Positions 16,866 to 25,975 of a stretch of DNA of 64,000 nt are shown piece by piece. The notes under the pieces were generated by a model. It searched no databases, was not told where the DNA came from, and was given only the letters and a program-made list of their open reading frames with translations. Position numbers and translations under genes: made by a program. The stretch comes from Terriglobales bacterium. GTDB lineage: Bacteria; Acidobacteriota; Terriglobia; Bryobacterales; Bryobacteraceae. Every line of letters begins with the position of its first letter. The first letter of the stretch is position 1. The stretch lies in NCBI GenBank assembly GCA_027485675.1, contig JAIXQP010000021.1, forward strand, positions 89,218-153,217. The letters run 5' to 3'.

Positions 16866-18131
16866 CTACTTCGGAACAACGATATGGTCGATGCCTTCGC
16901 GGATGCCATAGTGCGGCCCGAGAAGCTTGAAGTCCCGGCCCTGGCGGCCATTGTAATCCCACGCAATAGCGCCGCCCTTGATCGTGACTTCGCAGAAGAG
17001 CCGCTGCTTCGAAGTGACCCGGCCGCCGTTGTTGTCGTAGTAGCCGAAGTCGCCCTCCATCAGGCGGAGGCCAGCGATATCGGCTTCGGCGCCCACCGTC
17101 AGGTGGCCGAGTTCCGGGCGCTTGATGACCTCCGCGGGCGTCCAGGTGGAGGCGCGGATCACCTCCTGCAGCGGCATGCCCAGCGCCATGAGCTTGGACA
17201 TCAGCGAAGGCATGTCCATGAACGCGCCGTTCATGCTGCCGGTGTGCAGGTCCGACGAGATCGTATCGGGATAGAAGCCATCTTGAATCGCCGCCGCGGC
17301 GCTGCGCAGAACGAAGCTGCCGCCGCCGTGGCCGACGTCGAAGCGGACGCCGCGGGCGCGGGCGGCCTTCAGATACGGGAACACCTTGCCCTTCTCATCG
17401 GTCCACGGCACCGGGCCGCGATAGGCATGCGTCGAGATGTCGCCGGGGCGCAGATGTTCGCCGACCAGTTGATAGTAGGGCCGCTGCGGCAGGAAGTAGC
17501 CGAAGTCCACGATCACGGGGAAATTCCCCTTCTTGCCGGCTTCCACCGCCGAATCGACGGACTCCCAATCGGGCCGCTGATAGTGCGCCGACTTGACGCC
17601 CACCACGGTCTCCGGATACTTGTTCTTCAGCTTCACGATCGCCTCAGGGTTGAAGTCATCCTGCTCGGTGAGGTCGCTGATCATGCCGTGCCCGGCGATG
17701 TTAATGAAGGCGAGCACGCGGGTGCGGGCACGGTCAATCACGGTCACCTTGAAGTGCTCGAAGTTGCGCCAACCGGCCGATCCCGCGTCGACCATGGTGG
17801 TGACCCCCGTGCGGAAACTCAGCACATCGGGCGGAATGCTGTTGTCGCCGGCCCAGGAGCCGGGGTTGGTGGCGGCGTAGTAGACGTGAACGTGGATGTC
17901 GATCAGCCCAGGCGTAATCAGCAGACCGCGAACGTCCAGAACGCGGCGGGCGCGGTTCGCCGCAATGGAGGGTTCGATGGCGGCAATCTTGCCGGCCTTG
18001 ATGGCGACATCGCGCGGCGCGTCCAGGCGGCTCTTGGGGTCGATGACCCGGCCGCCTTGCAGAAGCAGGTCAAAATCTTGAGGAAACGCGGCACTTGCCA
18101 ACAGGAGGCTTAGGCCAAGGGATCGGAGCAT
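16866..18131 (-). CDS. Amidohydrolase/deacetylase-family metallohydrolase, exported
   Basis: A 421-residue metal-dependent hydrolase of the amidohydrolase superfamily with an N-terminal signal peptide (MLRSLGLSLLLASAAFPQ). The binuclear-site motifs are present: HVHV in GLIDIHVHVYY, a likely carbamylated Lys in VVGVKSAHYQRPD, His in DVGHGGGSF and the catalytic Asp in DTISSDLHTGS. This layout matches the Atu3266-type deacetylases acting on N-acetyl or ester substrates. A TATAAT sequence sits 6 nt before the ATG within GGGA-TATAAT-TCCC, so transcription may start at the initiator codon. ThuA follows after 5 nt. Confidence 0.9.
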   Translation of the reverse strand: MLRSLGLSLLLASAAFPQDFDLLLQGGRVIDPKSRLDAPRDVAIKAGKIAAIEPSIAANRARRVLDVRGLLITPGLIDIHVHVYYAATNPGSWAGDNSIPPDVLSFRTGVTTMVDAGSAGWRNFEHFKVTVIDRARTRVLAFINIAGHGMISDLTEQDDFNPEAIVKLKNKYPETVVGVKSAHYQRPDWESVDSAVEAGKKGNFPVIVDFGYFLPQRPYYQLVGEHLRPGDISTHAYRGPVPWTDEKGKVFPYLKAARARGVRFDVGHGGGSFVLRSAAAAIQDGFYPDTISSDLHTGSMNGAFMDMPSLMSKLMALGMPLQEVIRASTWTPAEVIKRPELGHLTVGAEADIAGLRLMEGDFGYYDNNGGRVTSKQRLFCEVTIKGGAIAWDYNGRQGRDFKLLGPHYGIREGIDHIVVPK

Positions 18132-18137
18132 GCGGGA

Positions 18138-18143
18138 ATTATA
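18138..18143 (-). promoter_or_regulatory. Consensus -10 box (TATAAT) within a palindrome
   Basis: On the minus strand TATAAT is flanked by GGGA and TCCC, which pair with each other, and ends 6 nt before the ATG at 18131. This is the best consensus -10 of the window at leaderless spacing. Confidence 0.55.
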
Positions 18144-18152
18144 TCCCTACGT

Positions 18153-18797
18153 TCAAACGAGCAGCTTCTTGCGGGCAGCATACAGGACGACTTCGGCGGC
18201 GGAGTGCAGATCGAGTTTCTGCATGAGATTCGTACGATGGGTCTCCACCGTGTGGAGACTCAAATGGAGCTGCGCGGCAATCTCCTTGCTGGTCTTGGCG
18301 TAGGCCAGCAGTTGCAGCACCTCCTTCTCGCGCTCGGTGAGCGAGTCGTAGGGGTCGTGCAGGCCGTCAGACTGAATCTTGCGGACGTAGTCGGCCACCA
18401 ACGCCTCGCTGAGCACCGCGCTGAAGAAGGGCTTGCCGGCGGCCACGGTGCGGATGGCCCCGATCAGGTCTGGCTCGGCGGAATCCTTGAGCAGATAGCC
18501 CTTGGCCCCCGCCGAAATCGCGCGCATCAAGTACTCCTCGTCCGAGTACATGCTGAGCATGATGATCCCGGTTTTGGGGCAGGAGCGGGCGATCAGCGTG
18601 GCCGCCTGAATGCCGTTGCGCTTGGGCATGGCAACGTCCAGGATGATGACGTCCGGCGCCAGCGCCTCCGCCATGGCCACCGCCTCGTCGCCGTCGCAGG
18701 CTTCGCCCACAATCTCGATGCCGGGGTCTTCACTCAGCACCAGGCGCAGACCCTTCCGCACGACGCCGTGGTCGTCGGCGACGACGACGCGGATCAC
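18153..18797 (-). CDS. NarL/FixJ-type response regulator
   Basis: A 214-residue response regulator. It begins with GTG at 18797 (VIRVVVADDHGVVR); the long upstream extension in the same frame is antisense to nothing conserved and is rejected. The receiver domain holds the acidic DD pair at the start, the phospho-acceptor Asp54 in IILDVAMPKRNG and Lys in YLLKDS. The C-terminal LuxR HTH spans about residues 145-205 (LTEREKEVLQLLAYAKTSKEIA). The GTG overlaps the stop of the sensor kinase gene by 4 nt, so the pair is translationally coupled. Its probable targets are the divergent RND efflux genes and its own operon. Confidence 0.92.
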   Translation of the reverse strand: MIRVVVADDHGVVRKGLRLVLSEDPGIEIVGEACDGDEAVAMAEALAPDVIILDVAMPKRNGIQAATLIARSCPKTGIIMLSMYSDEEYLMRAISAGAKGYLLKDSAEPDLIGAIRTVAAGKPFFSAVLSEALVADYVRKIQSDGLHDPYDSLTEREKEVLQLLAYAKTSKEIAAQLHLSLHTVETHRTNLMQKLDLHSAAEVVLYAARKKLLV

Positions 18798-20107
18798 GCC
18801 TCCACCTCTTTCGACAACGGGATCTCCGCCCGCAGCCGCGCCCCGGCGCCGGGGACAGACTCCACCGTCAGGCGGCCGCCCAGTTCGCGAACCCGTTCCT
18901 CCATGCCGATGAGCCCGAAGCCGCGGCGGCGCGCGACATCGAAGCCGACGCCATCGTCCTCCACCGTCAGAGCCAGCCGGGACTCCTCCGCGGTCAATTG
19001 CACCCGCACATGGCGAGCCTGCGCGTGGCGGGCGCAGTTGGTGAGCGCTTCCTGCACCAGCCGGTAAAGGCACGTGCGATGGGCTTCGTCGAGATCGGCC
19101 GTGGCGCCGGAGATCTCCAGGTGCACCTGTCCGCTCGAACGGCGGTTGAAATCGCGAACCTGCGCCTGCAGCGCTGGAGCGAGGCCGAGGTCATCGAGCA
19201 GCGACGGACGCAGGCCCACGGCGAGGTCCCGCACCATGCGCATGGTGCGTTCGGCGAGTTCCTTCGCTTCGTCATGATGGAGCCGAAACGTTGGCGGATC
19301 GCCGCGAAAACGGTCGAGCGCGCCGAGTTCAAGGCGCAGCCCGGTTAGCATCTGGCCCACCTCGTCGTGCAGTTCCCGGGAGAGGTTCCGGCGCTCATCC
19401 TCCTGCGCCCGCATGACCCGCGCGGAGAGATCGCGGAGTTGCTGCTCGTAGTCGATCCGGGCCGCTTCCAGATGCCGGATGCGCCACACCGCGCCGATCG
19501 AAATCACCGCGCCGATGGCGAGGGCCAGACCAATCAACGTGCGCATTTCGTTCCGGAACGACTGCTGCTCTTCGCGCAGCGCCTGCGCCTGCCGTTCGTA
19601 GGCCGCCGCGCTGAGGCCCGCCACCTCACGGGAGATGGCCAGCAGATCCTCCCGGCGCGGCCGCTGCTGCGTGCGGAGGAAGTAGGTCCCCTGGCGCTCC
19701 TTCTCCGCCTCGCTCCAGGAGAAGACGGGCACTGCGCTCGCGTAGTTCAGCCGCAGATGCTCTTCGAGGCGCTGCAACGGACCGGAACCGGCGGCGGGAA
19801 GGGACTCGCGCAGTTCGCCGAGGAGCCGGTTGATCTCCCGCCGGTTGGCCGCGAACTCGCGTTCATAGCGGGCGCCGGCCGTGGGCGCGGAGTCCAGCAG
19901 GTAGTCGCGCAGAATGATGGACGAGTAGTGAATGCGCTCGTTGACGGCTTGAATCGCCTGTTGCCGGACGGCCTGCCGCTGTTGAATCCGGGCGGTTTCG
20001 ACAAACAGCCGCTGCATGCGTTGCAGCATCACCCAACCCGGCCAGGCGATCAGCACCAGCAGACAACTGAGCCCGACGAGCACGACGGGCCAGGTGCGAT
20101 TTCTCAT
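18794..20107 (-). CDS. NarL-type membrane sensor histidine kinase
   Basis: A 437-residue sensor kinase. One transmembrane helix lies at about residues 7-28, a mainly helical periplasmic part at about 30-187 (four-helix-bundle-like), and a second membrane helix at 190-208. Then come a HisKA_3 dimerisation domain with His247 in SRELHDEVGQML and a HATPase domain with EALTNCARHAQA (N box), VEDDGVGFD (G1) and GFGLIGMEERVRELGG. It pairs with the response regulator immediately downstream (4-nt overlap). A TAGACT box lies 7 nt before the ATG. Divergent from the efflux operon, it probably senses an envelope stress or drug-like compound. Confidence 0.92.
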   Translation of the reverse strand: MRNRTWPVVLVGLSCLLVLIAWPGWVMLQRMQRLFVETARIQQRQAVRQQAIQAVNERIHYSSIILRDYLLDSAPTAGARYEREFAANRREINRLLGELRESLPAAGSGPLQRLEEHLRLNYASAVPVFSWSEAEKERQGTYFLRTQQRPRREDLLAISREVAGLSAAAYERQAQALREEQQSFRNEMRTLIGLALAIGAVISIGAVWRIRHLEAARIDYEQQLRDLSARVMRAQEDERRNLSRELHDEVGQMLTGLRLELGALDRFRGDPPTFRLHHDEAKELAERTMRMVRDLAVGLRPSLLDDLGLAPALQAQVRDFNRRSSGQVHLEISGATADLDEAHRTCLYRLVQEALTNCARHAQARHVRVQLTAEESRLALTVEDDGVGFDVARRRGFGLIGMEERVRELGGRLTVESVPGAGARLRAEIPLSKEVEA

Positions 20108-20160
20108 ACCCTACAGTCTAGACCCCGGAAAAGATACCCGATCAAGGGGATACCCCCGCC
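20105..20160. promoter_or_regulatory. Repeated ATACCC elements between the sensor kinase and efflux operon
   Basis: ATACCC occurs at about 20106, 20134 and 20150. The last two are the direct repeats GATACCC spaced 16 bp apart, and the third overlaps the inverted repeat GGGG-ATA-CCCC at 20146-20156. The gap separates two divergent operons, so these are candidate sites for the NarL-type regulator. Confidence 0.35.
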
Positions 20161-20191
20161 AAGGCTCGCGCGAAACAATAGTGGGTTCCTC

Positions 20192-21373
20192 ATGCGATGC
20201 CTACTTGCTCTGCTTGTACTGCTCAGCGCCGGATGCGCCCCGAAAGGGAGCGCGCCGCCCAAGCCCTCGGCCGCTACGACCCAGTCGGTCAGCGTCGCCC
20301 CCGTGGTGCGCGAAGACCTCGCGCGGGAGCTCGAACTGGCCGCTGAGTTCCGCCCTTGGCAGGAGATCGACGTCAACGCCAAGATCGCCGGCTACATCAA
20401 GACCATGCCGGTGGAAGTGGGCGACGTGCTGCGCGAAGGGCAGGTGATCGGCGTGCTCGAAGTGCCGGAGCTGCAACAGGAGTTGGCGCAGGCCCAGGCG
20501 ATGGAGAAGCGGAGCGAGCTCGAAGTGGTGCGGGCGCGGAGCGAGGTAACGCGCGCCGAATCGGCCCTGCGCATTCGCCAGCTCTCCTACGACCGGCTCG
20601 CCGCGGTGGCCAAGCAGCGGCCCAACCTGATCGCCCAACAGGAACTCGATGATATCGGCGCGCGGCTGCAGGAGGCGACAGCGCAACTGGCGACCGCCAA
20701 CGCCACGCTGGCCTCCGTACAGGAGCAGGTGAAAGTCAGCCAGGCGGCGAGTTCGCGCGTGCTGGCGATGACGCAGTACACGCGCGTCACCGCGCCCTTT
20801 CCCGGCGTGGTGACCCAGCGCTATGAAGCGCCCGGCGCCATGGTGCAAGGGGCCAACAAACCATTGATCCGGCTCTCGCAGGTGGACCGGCTGCGGCTGG
20901 TGCTGCCGGTGCCGGAGTCGATTGTGCCCCGCATCAAACTCGGCTCGCCAGTGGAAGTCCGGGTGGACGCGGTATCGAGCGTCGTGCAGGGAAAGGTGAT
21001 GCGCTTCTCGGGCATCCTGAACACGAACACGCGCACCATGCAGACCGAGGTGGACGTGCCCAACCCCGGCTATGCGCTCAAGCCCGGCATGTACGCCTAC
21101 GCCACCATCACGCTGGACTCGAAAGGGGACGTGCTGGCCATTCCGATTCAAGCCATCCGCGCCGCGGGGTCAAACCCCAGCGACCCCCGGCAGCAACTGG
21201 CGATCGTCAACGACAAGAACCAGATCGAAATGCGAGAGGTACGGCTGGGGCTCGAAACGCCGGACCGGGTCGAGGTGGTCTCCGGACTGAACGAAGGGGA
21301 CCGCGTCGTGATCGGCAATCGCGGCGACCTGAAACCCGGACAGACCGTCGAACCCCGCCTGCTGGCGAAATAG
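20192..21373 (+). CDS. RND efflux periplasmic adaptor lipoprotein (membrane fusion protein)
   Basis: A 393-residue adaptor. The lipobox LLSAGC puts the lipidated cysteine at residue 15, so it is anchored in the inner membrane facing the periplasm. The barrel-sandwich half motif (INAKIAGYIKTMPVEVGDVLREGQVI-type, about residues 60-90), a long alpha-hairpin (about 95-190) and the beta-barrel region (VTAPFPGVVTQRYEAPGAMVQ) are visible. Adaptors bridge the inner-membrane RND pump and TolC. The ORF extends far upstream in frame, but the lipoprotein signal fixes the start at 20192. The pump gene follows after 12 nt. Confidence 0.93.
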   Translation: MRCLLALLVLLSAGCAPKGSAPPKPSAATTQSVSVAPVVREDLARELELAAEFRPWQEIDVNAKIAGYIKTMPVEVGDVLREGQVIGVLEVPELQQELAQAQAMEKRSELEVVRARSEVTRAESALRIRQLSYDRLAAVAKQRPNLIAQQELDDIGARLQEATAQLATANATLASVQEQVKVSQAASSRVLAMTQYTRVTAPFPGVVTQRYEAPGAMVQGANKPLIRLSQVDRLRLVLPVPESIVPRIKLGSPVEVRVDAVSSVVQGKVMRFSGILNTNTRTMQTEVDVPNPGYALKPGMYAYATITLDSKGDVLAIPIQAIRAAGSNPSDPRQQLAIVNDKNQIEMREVRLGLETPDRVEVVSGLNEGDRVVIGNRGDLKPGQTVEPRLLAK

Positions 21374-21385
21374 GAGCCCTACCGC

Positions 21386-24300
21386 ATGGCAAGCTTCGCG
21401 ATCCGCAATCCCTACTTGATCATCGTGCTCTGCCTGATCTGCGCCCTGGTGGGCGGAGTCAGCGTCCTCCGCATGCCGGTGGACCTGTTCCCGCCCATCA
21501 ACATTCCGGTGGTCGTCGTCGCGACGTTCTATTCGGGCATGCCGCCGGAGCAGATTGAATCGAACATCACCGGCCGCTTCGAGCGCTTCTTCACCCTGGC
21601 GTCAAGCGTGGACCACGTCGAGTCGCGCTCCCTGGCCGGCGTATCGCTCATCAAGATCTACTTCCAGCCGGGCACGAGCCCCGACGCCGCGGCGTCGAAC
21701 ATCTCCAATCTGGCCATGGCGAACCTGCGCCGGCTACCGCCAGGGACGCTGCCTCCCATCGTGCTGAAGTTCGACGCCTCTTCCCTGCCCGTCTGTCTGA
21801 TTGCGCTCAAGAGCTCCGGCGGCGTCACCGAGACGCAGTTGCGCGACATCGGCCAATACACGATTCGAACCCAATTGGCCAATGTGCCCGGCGCCTCGCT
21901 GCCCATGCCCTTCGGCGGCAAGTACCGGCAGGTGATGATCTACGTCGATCCGCTCAAGCTCGAAGCGCACCAGTTGAGCCCCATGGACGTCGTGCGGTCA
22001 GTGAACGAATCGAACCTGATTCTGCCGGCCGGCGAGGTGCGGGTGGGGCCGATGAACTATCCGCTCTACACCAACGCGCAGGTGGACGCGATGAGCGAGA
22101 TCGACGGCATTCCGCTCAAGATCGGACGCGACCAGGCGACGGTGACCGTCGGCGATGTCGGCAAAGCCAAGGACGCCGAGCAGATCCAACTGAACGTCGT
22201 TCGCGTCGATGGCCAGCGCAGCGTCTATCTCCCGGTGCTGAAGCAGGGCGGCGATTCGAACACCATCGCGGTCGTCGATAACACGCGGGCCGCGTTGCCA
22301 AAGCTCACGGATGTCCCTCCGGGCATTAGCTCCACGGTCGTCTTCGACCAGTCGGTGTTCGTCAAGCAGGCGATTGAAAACCTGATTCACGAAGGAGGCC
22401 TGGGGCTCTTCCTGACCTCGGTGATGATTCTCGTGTTTCTGGGGAATCTGCGGGCGACCGTGGCGGTGATGCTCTCCATCCCGCTCTCCGCTCTCGCCAC
22501 GTTCCTCGTGCTGGGCGCCTTCGGCAGTACGGTGAACACGATGATTCTCGGCGGCCTGGCGCTGGCGTTCTCCCGGCTGATCGATAACTCGGTGGTGGTG
22601 CTCGAGAACATCTACCGTTACCTCGAAATGGGCAAGAGCCCGCAGGAGGCCGCCGAGGTGGGCGGCAACGAAGTGGCGCTGCCGGTGCTGGCCTCCACGT
22701 TGACGACGGCGATCGTCTTCTTCCCGGTGGTGTTTCTCTACGGCGTCAGCCGGTATCTGTTCACGGCGCTGGCGCTGGCCGTGGTCATCTCGCTGCTCGC
22801 CTCCTACCTCGTCGCGCTCACGGTGGTGCCGCTGTTCTGCGCGAAGTTTCTGCAGGCGCCGGCGCACGGGCACGGCGGGCGGCGCGGGCTGGCCGGCCGG
22901 TTCCTCGACTGGTTCGACGGCCGCTTCGATGCATTGCTGCGCGGCTACAGCATCGCCGTCGCCAAGACCGCGCTGGCTAGACCGGCCGCCTCCCTGGCCA
23001 TTCTCTTGATCGGTTGCCTGGCGACCTACACCATGCTGCCGCTGCTCGGCGTCAGCTTCTTCCCCCGCACCGATCCCGGCCAGTTCGTCATCTCGCTCAA
23101 GACACCCGCCGGCTCCAACCTCGTCGTCACCGAGCAGGAGACCGAGCGCATCGAAAACATCGTCCGCAGCGAAGTGGCGCCCGAAGAGCTCGACATCCTG
23201 GTTTCGAACATCGGCAACGTCCCCGACTTCGCCGCCATCTATTCGCCGAACGCCGGGCAGAACACCGGCTTCGTCCAGGTCAGTCTAAAGGCCGGCCACC
23301 GCGTCAGCAGTTTCGAATATATGCGGCGCGTCCGCGAACGCCTGGCGCGCGAGTTGCCCCACATCGCCGTCTACTTCCAGACCGGCGGGTTAGTCGATTC
23401 GATCATCAACATGGGCCTGCCGGCGCCGATCGACGTGCAGGTTTCCGGCTCCAACCTCCGGCTCGATTTCGAAATCGCCAAGCGGCTCGCCACGCGGATC
23501 CGCGAGATTCCCGGCGTCAGCGACGCCTTCATTCCCCAGGACATCGACGCCCCGGCGCTCCGCCTGGACTTCGACCGGCAGAAGGTTTCGCAGTTGGGTC
23601 TCACGCAGCGCGAGGTCGTCCAGAACGTCATCACCGCTCTCAGCTCTTCGCAGATGATCGCCCCCAGCTTCTGGACGGACCGGCGCAGCGGCTTGGATTA
23701 CCTGCTGACGGTGCAGTACTCGGAAGACCGCATCAAGTCGCTCTACGATCTCCGGTCCATCCCGCTGCACGGCAGCAAGTCGAACGAGCCCGCGCGCCTG
23801 GACGCCATCACGCAGATGCGCAAGATTGAAGCGCCCACCGAGATTGACCGCTATCAACTGCGCCGCGTGGTCGATATCTACGTCAATCTCGAGAACGAAG
23901 ACCTCGGCCGCGTGGCCGCCCGGATCGAAGAGTTGATTGCCGAAGAGAAGCTGCCGGCCAATGTCCGCATCGATCTGCGCGGAGTCGTGCAGGGGATGCG
24001 GCAAAGCTTCAGCAGCTTCGGCGGCGGGTTGATTCTCTCCGTGGCGTTGCTCTATCTCGTGCTGGTGGCCCAGTTCCGATCGTTCCTCGATCCATTGATC
24101 ATCCTGCTGGCCGTGCCGCCGGGGCTGAGCGGAGTACTGTTCACGCTCTACGCCGCGGGGACAACGCTGAACGTCATGTCCCTGATGGGGGTCGTGATGA
24201 TGGTGGGCATCGTCGTCTCGAACTCGATTCTGCTGGTGGACTTCGCCCACAAGCTGCGCAGCGAGGGATACGAAACGCCGGACGCCATCGCCACCGCGGC

Positions 24301-24514
24301 GAAAACGCGGCTGCGCCCCATTCTCATGACCTCGCTTGCCACCATCATCGGCCTCGCGCCCATGGCCGCCAAACTCGGATCCGGCACGGAAAGCTATGCG
24401 CCGCTGGCGCAGGCGATCATCGGCGGATTAATCGTCTCTCTCCTCGTCACCCTGTTCCTGGTTCCGGCGGCCTACCTGCTGGCTTACCGGCAGAAAGCGG
24501 AGGTGGCGCAATGA
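21386..24514 (+). CDS. HAE1/SwrC-like RND efflux pump permease
   Basis: A 1042-residue inner-membrane proton-driven exporter, normal length for the AcrB/HAE1 class. Twelve membrane helices and two large periplasmic loops can be traced. In TM4 the usual VDDAIVVVEN reads LIDNSVVVLEN, so only the first of the two proton-relay Asp residues is present. In TM10 the region reads VGIVVSNSILLVDF with no Lys at the AcrB K940 position, as in many SwrC-like pumps. It works with the adaptor upstream and the TolC-family gene overlapping its stop by 4 nt. Substrates cannot be read from sequence; the adjacent two-component system probably sets expression. Confidence 0.93.
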   Translation: MASFAIRNPYLIIVLCLICALVGGVSVLRMPVDLFPPINIPVVVVATFYSGMPPEQIESNITGRFERFFTLASSVDHVESRSLAGVSLIKIYFQPGTSPDAAASNISNLAMANLRRLPPGTLPPIVLKFDASSLPVCLIALKSSGGVTETQLRDIGQYTIRTQLANVPGASLPMPFGGKYRQVMIYVDPLKLEAHQLSPMDVVRSVNESNLILPAGEVRVGPMNYPLYTNAQVDAMSEIDGIPLKIGRDQATVTVGDVGKAKDAEQIQLNVVRVDGQRSVYLPVLKQGGDSNTIAVVDNTRAALPKLTDVPPGISSTVVFDQSVFVKQAIENLIHEGGLGLFLTSVMILVFLGNLRATVAVMLSIPLSALATFLVLGAFGSTVNTMILGGLALAFSRLIDNSVVVLENIYRYLEMGKSPQEAAEVGGNEVALPVLASTLTTAIVFFPVVFLYGVSRYLFTALALAVVISLLASYLVALTVVPLFCAKFLQAPAHGHGGRRGLAGRFLDWFDGRFDALLRGYSIAVAKTALARPAASLAILLIGCLATYTMLPLLGVSFFPRTDPGQFVISLKTPAGSNLVVTEQETERIENIVRSEVAPEELDILVSNIGNVPDFAAIYSPNAGQNTGFVQVSLKAGHRVSSFEYMRRVRERLARELPHIAVYFQTGGLVDSIINMGLPAPIDVQVSGSNLRLDFEIAKRLATRIREIPGVSDAFIPQDIDAPALRLDFDRQKVSQLGLTQREVVQNVITALSSSQMIAPSFWTDRRSGLDYLLTVQYSEDRIKSLYDLRSIPLHGSKSNEPARLDAITQMRKIEAPTEIDRYQLRRVVDIYVNLENEDLGRVAARIEELIAEEKLPANVRIDLRGVVQGMRQSFSSFGGGLILSVALLYLVLVAQFRSFLDPLIILLAVPPGLSGVLFTLYAAGTTLNVMSLMGVVMMVGIVVSNSILLVDFAHKLRSEGYETPDAIATAAKTRLRPILMTSLATIIGLAPMAAKLGSGTESYAPLAQAIIGGLIVSLLVTLFLVPAAYLLAYRQKAEVAQ

Positions 24515-25785
24515 GGTGGTTTTCGCTCGTGGTCGTCTCGACGGCGATCGTCTTCGCGCAGCCCAAGCCCATAAGCTTGGCCGAGGCCGAAGCCATCGCC
24601 CTGCGGAACCACCCCGGCGTGGCCGCCGCTGAACTCACCGCCGAGGCGCAGGCGCAAGTGCCGCAGCAGGTGCGCAGCGCGTTGGCGCCCCAGGTGGGCG
24701 CGGCGGCCAGCGGCGCCGGCGCCACGGACCGCGCCCGCATCGCCGCCGGCCAGCTCCAAAATCCGATCATCTTCAGCCGCCTGGGCCTTGGCGGCAACGT
24801 GACCCAGCTACTCTACGACGGCGGCCGCACCAAGCTGCTCGCGCAAGGGGCGGACGCTCGCGCCAAGAGCGAGAAGGAAAACGCGAATACGGCGCGGGCG
24901 CAGGTGCTGCTGCAGGTGCGCCAGGCTTACCTCGCCGCGCTCCGCACCCAAGCCGTCCTGCGGGTAGCCGAACAGACGGTGGCGGCGCGGCAGTTGGTCC
25001 TCGACCAGGTGACCGCTCTCACCGACGCCAAGTTGAAGTCCGGGCTCGACCTGAGCTTCGCGCAGGTTTCCGTCTCGGAGGCGAAGCTGCTGGCTGCCCA
25101 AGCGGCCAACGACTCGCAAGCGGCTCTGGCCGACCTGGCCGCCGCCATGGGCGTGACGGAGCCGGCGCCGTACTCCCTCGCCGAGCCGCCCCCGCTATCG
25201 GCCCTACCCCCGAACTCGAACGAACTGCTGCCGGCGGCCATGCGGAACCGGCCGGAACTCGCGGCCCGGCGGCTCGAGTGGGAGGCCGCGCAGCGCCTCG
25301 TCGCCGCCGAAGGCAAGCTCTCCCAGCCCACGGTCTCCGGAGTCGGCGCCGCCGGCGTCACCCCCGTCCACGTGGCCGGTATCGAGAACAGCTACTACGC
25401 CGCCGCCGGGGTCACCGTCAGCCTGAACTTTTTGAATGGCGGCCTCTTCGCGGCCCGGCGCAACGAAGCCGCGCTGCGGGCCCGCGCCGCTGAGCAGCGG
25501 TTGCGAGAACTCGAGAACCGCATCCGGCGCGACGTGGCCGTGGCGTGGCTCAACGTCCGCACCGCCGAAGAGCGGGTGGAGTTAACCGAGCAACTGCTCC
25601 GCCGCAGCACCCAGGCCCTGGAACTCGCGCAAGCGCGCTATGACCTCGGACTCAGCTCCATCGTCGAACTCAGCCAGGCCCAACTCGCCAAAACCGCGGC
25701 CGAGCTGCAACAGACCGCCGCACGCTACGACTACACCGCCCAACGCGCCGCCCTAGCCTTCCAAACCGGCCTGGAATTCCAATAA
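24511..25785 (+). CDS. TolC-family outer-membrane efflux protein
   Basis: A 424-residue outer-membrane channel protein of the TolC/OEP family: signal peptide MRWFSLVVVSTAIVFAQ, then two OEP repeats with long coiled-coil helices (ANTARAQVLLQVRQAYLAALRTQAVL and RRDVAVAWLNVRTAEERVELTEQLL). The RYDLGLSSIVELSQAQL stretch is typical. There is no lipobox. Its ATG overlaps the pump stop by 4 nt, completing an adaptor-pump-channel operon. A 190-nt AT-richer gap follows before the hutI-like gene. Confidence 0.92.
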   Translation: MRWFSLVVVSTAIVFAQPKPISLAEAEAIALRNHPGVAAAELTAEAQAQVPQQVRSALAPQVGAAASGAGATDRARIAAGQLQNPIIFSRLGLGGNVTQLLYDGGRTKLLAQGADARAKSEKENANTARAQVLLQVRQAYLAALRTQAVLRVAEQTVAARQLVLDQVTALTDAKLKSGLDLSFAQVSVSEAKLLAAQAANDSQAALADLAAAMGVTEPAPYSLAEPPPLSALPPNSNELLPAAMRNRPELAARRLEWEAAQRLVAAEGKLSQPTVSGVGAAGVTPVHVAGIENSYYAAAGVTVSLNFLNGGLFAARRNEAALRARAAEQRLRELENRIRRDVAVAWLNVRTAEERVELTEQLLRRSTQALELAQARYDLGLSSIVELSQAQLAKTAAELQQTAARYDYTAQRAALAFQTGLEFQ

Positions 25786-25821
25786 ATTTTAAGAAAATTA
25801 ATTCATATTAACTACAACAAA

Positions 25822-25833
25822 ACAAACGTTTGT
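25822..25833. promoter_or_regulatory. Perfect 12-bp palindrome ACAAACGTTTGT in an AT-rich gap
   Basis: The 190-bp stretch 25786-25975 is much more AT-rich than its surroundings. It contains this perfect palindrome followed by GTGATACGC. It lies upstream of the hutI-like/ftcD pair and could be an operator there. No terminator hairpin for the efflux operon is evident. Confidence 0.35.
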
Positions 25834-25975
25834 GATACGCTGACATTTCAGCATCACTGCCTTTAATCTATGGGTCCGGCACTTTCCCCCGGTGCGTCCC
25901 GCCAGCTGTTTAGTTTGCTAGGACGTGGAGTTTCCTGTTCGGAACTTCTTTTGCGGCGCTTCTCCGGAGCCCGCC

